Positions 41,985 to 50,504 of a stretch of DNA of 64,000 nt are shown in pieces. Below the pieces are notes generated by a model. That model was not told the DNA's origin. It saw nothing but the letters and a program-made list of their open reading frames with translations, and searched no databases. Position 1 is the stretch's first letter; every line of letters begins with the position of its first letter. Origin of the DNA: Stenotrophomonas maltophilia (lineage in GTDB: Bacteria > Pseudomonadota > Gammaproteobacteria > Xanthomonadales > Xanthomonadaceae). The translations under genes were made by a program, and so were the position numbers. The stretch spans positions 62,001-126,000 of the forward strand of contig NZ_LYVJ01000013.1 of assembly GCF_001676385.1 (NCBI RefSeq), in the 5' to 3' direction.

Positions 41985-42082
41985 TTCGATCCGCTGTCTC
42001 TGATGCCCTGTCCCGCGCCTACGCAGGACCGCCAAGCATGGGGCCGCGGGCGTCCCGATGGCAGGCTTGTCGTTTCCGGCAC

Positions 42083-42118
42083 TTGCAGTCCTGGCAATTA
42101 GTAGTAATACTACTAACC
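42083..42118 (+). promoter_or_regulatory. lexA promoter with SOS box overlapping the -10 element
   Basis: The palindrome TTAGTAGTAATACTACTAA (42098-42116) is the LexA operator known from Xanthomonas and Xylella. A -35-like TTGCAG (42083-42088) and a -10-like TAATAC (42105-42110), 16 bases apart, bracket it, so LexA would block the promoter directly. Transcription should begin about 42117-42119, at or next to the start codon. Confidence 0.85.
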
Positions 42119-42754
42119 ATGGACCTGACCGACACCCAGCAGGCGATCCTGCAGTTGATCGCCGAGCGTATCGAGAGCGAGGGCGCGCCGCCGTCGCAGA
42201 CTGAAATCGCCCGTGCGTTCGGCTTCAAGGGCGTGCGCGCGGCCCAGTACCACCTGGAAGCCCTGGAGCAGGCGGGTGCGATCCGGCGCATCCCCGGCCA
42301 GGCCCGAGGCATCCGCCTGGTGCAGGCACCCACGGTGGAGAAAGTGGCCGAGCCGGAGTTGCCCGAGGGCGTGCTCCGGCTGCCGGTGCTGGGCCGGGTG
42401 GCGGCGGGCCTGCCGATCGGCGCCGATATTGGCTCGGATGACTTCGTGGTGCTGGACCGGGTGTTCTTTTCGCCGGCGCCGGACTACCTGCTGAAGGTGC
42501 AGGGCGATTCGATGATCGACGAGGGCATCTTCGACGGTGACCTGATCGGCGTGCACCGCACCCGTGACGCCCGTTCCGGGCAGATCGTGGTGGCCCGCAT
42601 CGATGACGAGATCACCGTCAAGCTGCTGAAGATCGCCAAGGACCGGATCCGCCTGTTGCCACGCAATCCGGACTACAGGCCGATCGAGGTGCTGCCGGAC
42701 CAGGACTTTGCGATCGAAGGCCTGTACTGCGGCCTGTTGCGACCCAACCGTTGA
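42119..42754 (+). CDS. lexA: SOS repressor LexA
   Basis: A 211-residue repressor with an N-terminal winged helix (TDTQQAILQLIAERI, PSQTEIARAFGFKGVRAAQYHL) and a C-terminal self-cleaving S24 peptidase domain. The scissile Ala-Gly is in LGRVAAGLPIG, the nucleophilic Ser in KVQGDSMIDEGI, and the Lys in EITVKLLK. On DNA damage RecA filaments stimulate cleavage and free the SOS genes. The ATG is only three bases after its own operator and no ribosome binding site fits between them, so the mRNA is probably leaderless. recA follows 142 bases on the same strand. Confidence 0.96.
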   Translation: MDLTDTQQAILQLIAERIESEGAPPSQTEIARAFGFKGVRAAQYHLEALEQAGAIRRIPGQARGIRLVQAPTVEKVAEPELPEGVLRLPVLGRVAAGLPIGADIGSDDFVVLDRVFFSPAPDYLLKVQGDSMIDEGIFDGDLIGVHRTRDARSGQIVVARIDDEITVKLLKIAKDRIRLLPRNPDYRPIEVLPDQDFAIEGLYCGLLRPNR

Positions 42755-42958
42755 TCGGATCCATAGCGCATTACTCCGCGGTCTTTTGTGGCGATTCTCT
42801 GGTTCCACTGAGGTTGGTACGGATGTCCGATAATTCTTTTCAGAGCGCCGGGCAGAATCTCAGCCTGTGCGATACGTCCGACCTAAAGTGAGCCCATGGC
42901 AAAGAAGACCGCGAAAGACAGCACCCCCAACGACATGACCTCTGCAAGGACCAATACG

Positions 42959-43995
<1,037 letters not shown>

Positions 43996-44105
43996 GGCTT
44001 GCTGTGGGGCAGGGTGGCGCCGTCAGTGACGTCGCCCTGTCCCGCAGGTTCGAATCGCCCACGGATGGGCAGGGCGCCACGGATGGCGCCACCCCTGGAG
44101 CACCA

Positions 44106-44597
44106 ATGTCCGACGCCGACGACATTCCCACCGGCCGCAAGCGCCGGCCGCGCGAGCAGACGCCTGTACAGAGGGCTCTGGGCCTGCTGGTCCGCCGCGA
44201 GCACTCGCGCAAGGAGCTCACCCGCAAGCTGACTGCCCGTGGCATTGAAGGCGAGGCCGCACAGGCCGCTGTCGCCAAGCTGACCGAAGCCGGGTGGCAG
44301 GACGACACCCGATTTGCCGAGAACCTGGTGCGGATGCGCGCCAGCACCGGCTATGGCCCGATCCATATCCGTGCCGAGCTGGGAACCCACGGCCTGGACA
44401 GTGGCGCGATTGCGGCGGCAATGGACAGCTACGAAGGCGACTGGCAGGAAAACGCCCGCGACCTGGTCCGCCGACGTTTTGGCGAGGCCGGCCCGCAGGA
44501 CCTGGCGCAGCGGCGCAAGGCCGCCGATCTGCTGGCCCGGCGGGGCTTCGACGGCGACAGCATCCGTCGTGCAACCCGCTACGATTCGGATGACTGA
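44106..44597 (+). CDS. recX: Regulatory protein RecX
   Basis: A 163-residue protein of the RecX family, made of repeated three-helix units, which modulates RecA filaments. Characteristic are [38 protein letters not shown] and [22 protein letters not shown]. The ATG at 44106 starts it; the frame is open to 44004 without family content. It is 110 bases after recA, the standard order. Confidence 0.93.
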   Translation: MSDADDIPTGRKRRPREQTPVQRALGLLVRREHSRKELTRKLTARGIEGEAAQAAVAKLTEAGWQDDTRFAENLVRMRASTGYGPIHIRAELGTHGLDSGAIAAAMDSYEGDWQENARDLVRRRFGEAGPQDLAQRRKAADLLARRGFDGDSIRRATRYDSDD

Positions 44598-44706
44598 GAC
44601 TGGCGGCGCCGGGCCTGATACCCTTTAGGTTTTCGGCGGTCCCTCGTGACCCTGGCCAGTGCGGCCGGTGGTCCGGAGCCGCCGGCCCGCAGACTGCCAG
44701 CCCCCA

Positions 44707-47355
44707 ATGAACGCATCCGCCAAATTCACGACCTCCCAGATCCGCAGCGATTTCCTTGAATTCTTCAAGGGCAAAGGCCACACCATCGTGCCGTCGGCGC
44801 CGCTGGTGCCGGGCAATGATCCGACCCTGTTGTTCACCAATTCCGGCATGGTGCAGTTCAAGGACGTGTTCCTGGGCGCGGAAAAGCGCAGCTACGTGCG
44901 CGCGGCTGACGTCCAGCGCTGCCTGCGCGCGGGCGGCAAGCACAATGACCTCGACCAGGTCGGTTACACCGCGCGCCACCATACATTCTTCGAAATGCTG
45001 GGGAACTGGTCGTTCGGCGATTACTTCAAGAAGGACGCGATTGCCTGGGCCTGGGAGTTGCTGACCCAGGTCTGGAAGCTGCCGGCCGAGCGCCTGCTGG
45101 TCACCGTTTACCAGACCGACGATGAAGCCTACGAGCTCTGGCGGGACATGATTGGCGTGCCGGAAGAGCGCATCGTGCGCATCGGCGACAACAAGGGCGC
45201 GCCGTTTGCCTCGGACAATTTCTGGCAGATGGCCGATACCGGCCCGTGCGGTCCGTGCACCGAGATTTTCTACGATCACGGCGACCATATCGCCGGCGGT
45301 CCCCCGGGTTCTCCGGAGGAGGACGGCGACCGTTTCATCGAAATATGGAATCTGGTGTTCATGCAGTTCGACCGCCAGCCTGACGGCACCCTGGTGCCAC
45401 TGCCGGCGCCGTGCGTGGACACCGGCATGGGCCTGGAGCGCCTGGCGGCGATCCTGCAGCATGTCCACACAAACTACGAGATCGACCTGTTCCAGGCACT
45501 GATCCGCAAGGCCGCCGAGCTGACCGGCACCGCCGACCTGGAAAACAAGTCGCTGCGGGTGATCGCCGACCACATCCGGGCCTGCTCGTTCCTGATCGTT
45601 GACGGCGTGCTGCCCTCCAATGAGGGACGCGGCTACGTGCTGCGCCGCATCATCCGTCGTGCCCTGCGCCATGGTTGGATGCTGGGCGTCCGCCAGCCGT
45701 TCTTCAGCAGGCTGGTGCCGACCCTGGTCGAGCAGATGGGGGAGGCCTATCCGGAATTGCCGGCGGCGATGGACACCGTCGTCCGCGCACTGCAGGCCGA
45801 GGAGGAGCGTTTTGCCGAGACCCTCGATGCGGGCATGAAGATTTTCGAGGATGTTGCTGGCAAGGCCAGCAATGGCGTGATTCCCGGAATTGACGCCTTC
45901 CGCCTGTATGACACCTATGGCTTCCCGCTCGACCTGACCCAGGACATCGCCCGCGAGCGCGACCTGACCGTCGACATTGCCGGCTTCGACGCGGCGATGG
46001 AGCAGCAGCGCCAGACGGCGCGCGCTGCAGGCAAGTTCGGCGGAGGCGTGACCCTGCCGGCCGAGCTGGTGGCGACTCTCAGCCCGACCGTGTTCCTCGG
46101 TTACGACCGCCTGCGGGCTGATGGCCTTACCGTGCTGGCCCTGCTCAAGGATGGCCGGCCGGCGCAGTCCGCCGAGGCCGGCGACGCGGTCATCGTCATC
46201 ACCGACCAGACTCCGTTCTACGCCGAGTCCGGCGGCCAGGTCGGCGATACCGGCGTGCTGACCGGTGGTGGCGTGCGCCTGGAAGTGGAAGACACGCAGA
46301 AGTTCGCCGGCCAGTTCCATGGCCATGTCGGCACCCTGTCCGAAGGTGGCCTGAAGGTCGGCGATGTGCTGTCCGGCCAGGTCGATGGCGAGCGCCGTGG
46401 CGCCACCATCCTGAACCATTCGGCTACCCATCTGCTGCACGCCGCCCTGCGCGAAGTGCTGGGTACCCACGTGCAGCAGAAGGGCTCGCTGGTGGCGCCG
46501 GACCGGCTGCGCTTTGACTTCTCGCACTTCCAGCCGATCAGCGCCGACGAATTGGCGGTGATCGAGCGCAGGGTCAACCAGCAGGTGCGTGCCAACAATG
46601 CTGCCGAAGTGCACACCATGGGCATGCAGGAAGCCCTGGATTTCGGTGCGATGGCCCTGTTCGGCGAGAAATATGGCGAGCGGGTGCGGGTGCTGAAGAT
46701 GGGGGACTATTCCACCGAGCTGTGCGGTGGCACCCACGTCAACCGTACCGGCGACATCGGCCTGTTCAAGATCACCTCCGAAGGCGGTGTTTCCGCCGGC
46801 GTGCGCCGTATCGAGGCGGTTACCGGCCAAGGGGCCCTGGACTATGTGGCGGCCGAGGAGGCCCGACTGGCCGAGGCCGCTGAACTGCTCGGCGGCAGTG
46901 CCGCCGACGTGGTCGAGAAGATCCGTGCCCTCGGCCAGCGGCAGAAGCAGCTGGAGCGCGAACTGGAAGCCGTGAAGGCCAAGGTCGCCGCAGGCGCTAC
47001 CGCCGATCTGTCCGGCCAGGCCGTCGAGGTCGCCGGCGTGAAGGTGCTGGCCGTCCGGCTGGAAGGCTTTGATGCCAAGGCCCTGCGTGACGCGATGGAC
47101 CGCCTGAAGCAGCAACTGGGCGACGCAGTGATCGTGCTGGCCGGTGCCCAGGACGGCAAGGCCGCCCTGGTCGCCGGTGTGAACGGCAGCGCAATGGGCA
47201 AGGTCAAGGCCGGGGAACTGTTGTCCCACATCGCCAGTCAGATCGGGGGCAAGGGCGGCGGACGCCCGGACCTCGCCCAGGGTGGTGGTGAGGACGGGCC
47301 CGCCCTTGCTACTGCGCTGGCTGCAGTGGTCGAATGGGTCAGCCCCCGCCTGTGA
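44707..47355 (+). CDS. alaS: Alanyl-tRNA synthetase
   Basis: An 882-residue class II synthetase. The catalytic core begins [21 protein letters not shown] and [15 protein letters not shown]; the editing domain holds [12 protein letters not shown] and [13 protein letters not shown], the zinc ligands; the C-terminal C-Ala domain ends [11 protein letters not shown]. It lies between recX and csrA, as in many gammaproteobacteria. The start at 44707 gives the family N-terminus. Confidence 0.98.
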   Translation: MNASAKFTTSQIRSDFLEFFKGKGHTIVPSAPLVPGNDPTLLFTNSGMVQFKDVFLGAEKRSYVRAADVQRCLRAGGKHNDLDQVGYTARHHTFFEMLGNWSFGDYFKKDAIAWAWELLTQVWKLPAERLLVTVYQTDDEAYELWRDMIGVPEERIVRIGDNKGAPFASDNFWQMADTGPCGPCTEIFYDHGDHIAGGPPGSPEEDGDRFIEIWNLVFMQFDRQPDGTLVPLPAPCVDTGMGLERLAAILQHVHTNYEIDLFQALIRKAAELTGTADLENKSLRVIADHIRACSFLIVDGVLPSNEGRGYVLRRIIRRALRHGWMLGVRQPFFSRLVPTLVEQMGEAYPELPAAMDTVVRALQAEEERFAETLDAGMKIFEDVAGKASNGVIPGIDAFRLYDTYGFPLDLTQDIARERDLTVDIAGFDAAMEQQRQTARAAGKFGGGVTLPAELVATLSPTVFLGYDRLRADGLTVLALLKDGRPAQSAEAGDAVIVITDQTPFYAESGGQVGDTGVLTGGGVRLEVEDTQKFAGQFHGHVGTLSEGGLKVGDVLSGQVDGERRGATILNHSATHLLHAALREVLGTHVQQKGSLVAPDRLRFDFSHFQPISADELAVIERRVNQQVRANNAAEVHTMGMQEALDFGAMALFGEKYGERVRVLKMGDYSTELCGGTHVNRTGDIGLFKITSEGGVSAGVRRIEAVTGQGALDYVAAEEARLAEAAELLGGSAADVVEKIRALGQRQKQLERELEAVKAKVAAGATADLSGQAVEVAGVKVLAVRLEGFDAKALRDAMDRLKQQLGDAVIVLAGAQDGKAALVAGVNGSAMGKVKAGELLSHIASQIGGKGGGRPDLAQGGGEDGPALATALAAVVEWVSPRL

Positions 47356-47439
47356 TGAACCCGGCCGTCCCCCTCCTTGTAGGAGCGGGACGGCTGACGG
47401 TACCATTGCGAATCTTTTCCCTTTGTCGTGGTAGCGCTT

Positions 47440-47456
47440 CTTGACGGAGCGTCAAG
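47440..47456. promoter_or_regulatory. Inverted repeat in the csrA leader
   Basis: CTTGACG (47440-47446) and CGTCAAG (47450-47456) are exact reverse complements around GAG, 47 bases before the csrA start. TTGACG is also a good -35 hexamer, so the repeat may be an operator over the csrA promoter. Bound factor unknown. Confidence 0.4.
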
Positions 47457-47502
47457 CCGGTGGGGGATACCCTTCCACACGGTTCCATGGAGACTTGCAA
47501 AA

Positions 47503-47706
47503 ATGTTGATCCTGACTCGCCGCGTCGGCGAAACCCTGATGATCGGTGACTCGGTGAGCGTCACCGTGCTTGGCGTCAAGGGTAACCAGGTGCGTATCGG
47601 CATCACTGCGCCGAAGGACGTTGCTGTGCATCGCGAAGAGATCTATCAGCGCATCCAGCGTGGTGACGAAGCCGGTGGCACCGGCAATGAAAATTCTGCC
47701 GAATAA
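47503..47706 (+). CDS. csrA: Carbon storage regulator CsrA
   Basis: A 67-residue RNA-binding regulator that controls translation and stability of many mRNAs by binding GGA motifs. It starts [15 protein letters not shown] and contains [15 protein letters not shown] and [15 protein letters not shown], the two RNA-contact strands; Arg44-equivalent VHREE is present. CATGGAGAC upstream serves as ribosome binding site and includes GGA, which may allow self-regulation. The tRNA-Ser gene follows by 77 bases. Confidence 0.97.
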   Translation: MLILTRRVGETLMIGDSVSVTVLGVKGNQVRIGITAPKDVAVHREEIYQRIQRGDEAGGTGNENSAE

Positions 47707-47710
47707 CGCT

Positions 47711-47739
47711 TTACCTTCGCACTCGATTAACGTTATGAT
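47711..47739 (+). promoter_or_regulatory. Candidate promoter for tRNA-Ser
   Basis: TTACCT (47711-47716) and TATGAT (47734-47739) are 17 bases apart, just after the csrA stop. Transcription would start near 47746, about 38 bases before the tRNA. Confidence 0.5.
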
Positions 47740-47783
47740 TCACGCCCCGCTGAGGTGCAACGCACGCATGCGGTGAAACCCCC

Positions 47784-47876
47784 GGAGTGATGCCCGAGTG
47801 GCCGAAGGGGCTCCCCTGCTAAGGGAGTATAGGGTCAAAAGCTCTATCGAGGGTTCGAATCCCTCTCACTCCGCCA
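47784..47876 (+). tRNA. tRNA-Ser (anticodon GCU)
   Basis: A 93-nt class II tRNA, starting GGAGTGATG and ending TCACTCCGCCA with the CCA encoded. The anticodon loop CTGCTAA gives GCU; the long variable arm (AGTATAGGGTCAAAAGCTCTAT) and T arm GGTTCGAATCC are typical of tRNA-Ser. Genes of this class are frequent insertion points for integrative elements, and a relic lies immediately beyond. Confidence 0.96.
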
Positions 47877-47888
47877 AGTTACGAACTA

Positions 47889-47914
47889 AGCCCCTGTTTC
47901 TAGGGGCTTTTTTC
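47889..47914 (+). terminator. Rho-independent terminator after tRNA-Ser
   Basis: AGCCCCT and AGGGGCT form a stem around GTTTCT, followed by a run of six T (47908-47914). Convergent with the AlpA gene. Confidence 0.85.
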
Positions 47915-47918
47915 GTTT

Positions 47919-48167
47919 CTAGGCCGCGCGTCCCATGATTTGACCCACATTCTGTGGATGCGTGATCGAAGCGATGAAACGATCGATGTCCTCGTTCAAC
48001 CATACCGCACGGGCGCCGATCTTGTACGACTTCGGGAAAGTGCCTTCCTTCACCCGGCGATAGATCGACGAGTGGCTCAAGCTGGCGCGCACTGCGACGA
48101 CTTCGATTGGCTGCAGGTCGGCGTGCAGTTCCGCGACAGTGATCTCGTGCGTCTTATTCGTAGCCAT
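47919..48167 (-). CDS. AlpA-family helix-turn-helix regulator
   Basis: An 82-residue DNA-binding protein of the AlpA type: VVAVRASLSHSSIYRRVKEGTFPKSYKIG carries the helix-turn-helix, and RAVWLNEDIDRFIAS follows, a pattern shared with excisionase-like regulators of P4-type prophages and integrative elements. A strong site (GAAGGAGGACACC) precedes the ATG at 48167. Its start overlaps the end of an upstream methylase-like fragment on the same strand, as in a phage operon. An integrase would be expected between it and the tRNA, but only about 50 bases lie there. I read it as a remnant; it could still be expressed. Confidence 0.82.
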   Translation of the reverse strand: MATNKTHEITVAELHADLQPIEVVAVRASLSHSSIYRRVKEGTFPKSYKIGARAVWLNEDIDRFIASITHPQNVGQIMGRAA

Positions 48168-48383
48168 GGTGTCCTCCTTCAGTTCGTGGCCAGCGCAGCG
48201 CGCAGCTGCTCGGTGCTTCCGCCGTCGCATTCGGCTCGCATGCCTGGGCCGCTACTGCTTCCAGCGCCAGCCGAAAGGGTGCTGGCAGTTCCTTCCCCTC
48301 GGCTGCGGTGCGGCGCAGAATGCCCGCGCAGTCTGTCGGGCTCAAGAAGTACCGGGCGTCGATCGGTCCAGTTTCCAGTCTCG
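48154..48383 (-). pseudogene. Truncated tail of a phage-type gene, possibly a DNA methylase
   Basis: A minus-strand frame, open from about 48383 to its stop at 48154, encodes protein-like sequence with GPIDARYFLSPTDCAGILRR and AEGKELPAPFRLALEAV. This resembles the C-terminal tail of phage-encoded DNA methylases (the pattern YFLSPKACAGILRRAEKRGK). No start codon with a ribosome binding site is seen, and the upstream sequence belongs to an unrelated membrane-protein gene, so only the 3' end survives. The family identification is from memory and tentative; the overlap with alpA supports common origin. Confidence 0.35.
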
Positions 48384-48397
48384 ACCGCCGCCTGCGA

Positions 48398-48700
48398 TCA
48401 GGCCGGATACAGGCCGGGGAAGAACATCGGAATGATCACCACCCCGAGCAACAGCAATCCCCAGGCATGCCACGGCAACCAGCGCTCGAACCGCTGGCGC
48501 GCGCGCTGTGGCACCCGGCGGCCCGCGATCCACAACAGTAGCGTGAGCAGGCCCAGCGCGTAGGCGAGGGCGACGATCACGGGATGCACCTGGATGACCC
48601 GGTTGGGCGGCCACATCTGCTGCTGGTAGGCAGTGGTATGCGCGACCAGCAGCAGGAACAGCAGGCTGCTGAAGGTGTTGATGGCAGTACGTGCGTTCAT
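48398..48700 (-). CDS. Small membrane protein of unknown function
   Basis: A 100-residue protein with three hydrophobic segments, roughly residues 10-24, 40-60 and 80-95 (SSLLFLLLVAHTTAYQQQMW, VIVALAYALGLLTLLLWIAG and LLLLGVVIIPMFFPGLYPA). AAGGAG lies eight bases before the ATG at 48700, better than a GTG three codons upstream. No family is recognised. It is divergent from the sigma-factor gene. Confidence 0.7.
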   Translation of the reverse strand: MNARTAINTFSSLLFLLLVAHTTAYQQQMWPPNRVIQVHPVIVALAYALGLLTLLLWIAGRRVPQRARQRFERWLPWHAWGLLLLGVVIIPMFFPGLYPA

Positions 48701-48833
48701 CGGCGGCACTCCTTGCGCGGGCCGTTGGATTGCAGGGGCGGCATTCTAGCGGTTGCCCGTCGCTGCTGAAACGCCACTGTCATCGGTGGGCGTCACGCTG
48801 CGGGGCTTTCCAGCCTGGGGTGGTTGGCCGGCA

Positions 48834-49349
48834 GTGAACAGCGTGAGGATCTGGGAGAAAGGCTATGAACTGCAGCGGCGACTGCTGCGTGGCTTCTTCC
48901 TGCGTCGCGGCTCGGCAAGCGAGGATGCAGAGGATCTCGCGCAGGAGGTATACCTGCGCCTGCTGCGCAGTACCGGCGAGCACGCAGACATGGTCGAGAA
49001 TCCGGAGGCCTACCTGTTCGCGGTGGCCGCCAACCTGGCACGGGAACATGCGCGTTCGCGAGGCTCGATACCGCCCCTGGAGGACGTCGACCTGCTGGCC
49101 GAAGTGCTGAAGAGCGAAGAAGACCTGGAAGGTGAGTTCGAACGCGCGCAGCGCTGGAGCCATATCCGCAGCACGATCGCCCAGTTGCCCTCCACCACGC
49201 GGAAGGTGATGGAACTGCACTATCGCGATGGGCTGGATTGCCCGCGAATCAGCCAGCAGCTGCAGGTATCGGTGCACATGGTGCGCAAGCATATCGGAAA
49301 GGGACTGGAAGCCTGCAGGAAAGGGCTGGATGCGAGGGAGCACGCATGA
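48834..49349 (+). CDS. FecI-type ECF sigma factor
   Basis: About 171 residues with sigma-70 regions 2 and 4 only. Region 2 shows SEDAEDLAQEVYLRLLR and ENPEAYLFAVAANLAREHAR, and region 4 shows QLPSTTRKVMELHYRDGLDCPRI and QVSVHMVRKHIGKGL. It is the iron-starvation/FecI group by its pairing with FecR and a TonB-dependent receptor. The start is uncertain: GTG at 48834 fits the domain start, while a TTG at 48753 would add 27 residues; neither has a strong ribosome site. The FecR gene overlaps its stop (ATGA). It likely activates the receptor operon downstream on a signal from the outer membrane. Confidence 0.88.
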   Translation: MNSVRIWEKGYELQRRLLRGFFLRRGSASEDAEDLAQEVYLRLLRSTGEHADMVENPEAYLFAVAANLAREHARSRGSIPPLEDVDLLAEVLKSEEDLEGEFERAQRWSHIRSTIAQLPSTTRKVMELHYRDGLDCPRISQQLQVSVHMVRKHIGKGLEACRKGLDAREHA

Positions 49350-50371
49350 ACCTGGGGAAGCACGGCGCCGGCAACGACGAGATCACCCGCCAGGCCGGTG
49401 ACTGGTTCCTGCGCAACCGTGATGATGCGTTGAGCGGAAGCCAGCGTGCTGCCTTCCTGGCGTGGATGACGTGCTCGCCTGAACACGTGCGGGCCTATCT
49501 ACGCGTGCTGGCGCTGCACCGCCAGGTTGGCGACGCGCTGCAACAGCCTTCATCCGGCACGGCACCATTGGCAGCGCCGCAGCCCGCATCGGCGAAGGTG
49601 GTGCCGCTGTTCGCGGCGGCATCGGCAACACCGCGTGCTGCGCCGCGATGGCATCGAACCCGCAGGAAGACCGCAGTTGCAGCCGCCTGCATCGCGCTGC
49701 TCGGCGTTGGCCTGCTGTTCCTGGGACTCCCTGCAACGCAGGTCTACAGCGCAGGGCACGGCGACCTGCGCGAACTGGTACTGGCGGACCAGACCCGGGT
49801 GCGCCTCAACGCGGACAGTCGCGTGCGCGTGCGCATGGGGTGGTTCGCGCGCCAGGTGGAGTTGTTGCAGGGCGAGGCCACCTTCGACATCGCCCACGAC
49901 CGGCGTCCGTTCGAGGTGCAGGTGAACGGGTTGCGCATACGCGATATCGGCACCGTCTTCGATGTATCGCGGAGGTTGCAGGGTACCCGTATCGGCGTTG
50001 TCTCCGGTGAGGTGGAAGTGTGGAGCGATGGGCCCGATCCGAGGCGCCTGGCGCAGTTGGGCGAGGGCCGGGTGGTACAGGTCGATGCCCGCAGCCAGGT
50101 GGTGGAGTCGCTCGACATGCCGCTATCCATGCTGCTGGACTGGCAGCAGCGCAAGGTGTCCTTCCTTGACGAGCGGCTGGATGAGGTGGCTGCTGCCTTC
50201 AATCGCCACAACCAGGTGCAGGTGCGGGTGCTGGATGACGGTGCTGCGTCGGCGCGGCTGTCCGGCAGCCTGGAAGCGCATCGCATCGGCGCCCTGCAGG
50301 CCTTCCTCGAGCGCGACCCGCGCTTGCGCGTGCACCGCGAAGGCGACACGGTGCGGGTCGGCAGCCGTTGA
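49346..50371 (+). CDS. FecR-family anti-sigma regulator
   Basis: A 341-residue inner-membrane protein. The N-terminal cytosolic part binds the sigma factor (ITRQAGDWFLRNRDDALSGS, AAFLAWMTCSPEHVRAYL, DUF4880 type), one transmembrane helix lies near residues 112-130 (AACIALLGVGLLFLGLP), and the periplasmic FecR domain holds VYSAGHGDLRELVLADQTRV and LQGEATFDIAHDRRPFEV. The C-terminal part resembles the STN/secretin fold that touches the receptor's signalling domain. It overlaps the sigma gene and would relay ligand binding by the downstream receptor. Confidence 0.9.
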   Translation: MNLGKHGAGNDEITRQAGDWFLRNRDDALSGSQRAAFLAWMTCSPEHVRAYLRVLALHRQVGDALQQPSSGTAPLAAPQPASAKVVPLFAAASATPRAAPRWHRTRRKTAVAAACIALLGVGLLFLGLPATQVYSAGHGDLRELVLADQTRVRLNADSRVRVRMGWFARQVELLQGEATFDIAHDRRPFEVQVNGLRIRDIGTVFDVSRRLQGTRIGVVSGEVEVWSDGPDPRRLAQLGEGRVVQVDARSQVVESLDMPLSMLLDWQQRKVSFLDERLDEVAAAFNRHNQVQVRVLDDGAASARLSGSLEAHRIGALQAFLERDPRLRVHREGDTVRVGSR

Positions 50372-50393
50372 GGCTGGCGCCTGGGCATTGTCA

Positions 50394-50421
50394 GAAAAAA
50401 TTCATCGAATCCGCGTTCTCC
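50394..50421 (+). promoter_or_regulatory. Candidate ECF-sigma promoter before the TonB-dependent receptor gene
   Basis: An A/T-rich GAAAAAATTC (50394-50403) and CGCGTTCTCC (50412-50421), separated by eight bases, resemble the two elements seen in front of receptors controlled by FecI-type sigma factors. The remainder of the 133-base gap after fecR holds no gene. Tentative. Confidence 0.35.
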
Positions 50422-50504
50422 ACTTCGGTGGAACCCGGCTCTTACTTGGAGAAGCCGCTGTCGATGCAGCGGTACCTGCCGCCTTCTTTCTTCAAGGACC
50501 CGTG

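Noticed and set aside
44218..47406. A 1062-codon open frame on the minus strand
   Set aside because: It mirrors alaS and recX; its residues are typical antisense composition (Gln, His, Gly rich) without family motifs.
49962..50504. Extension of the TonB-dependent receptor frame upstream to 49962
   Set aside because: That part overlaps fecR in another frame; the signal peptide begins at 50505.
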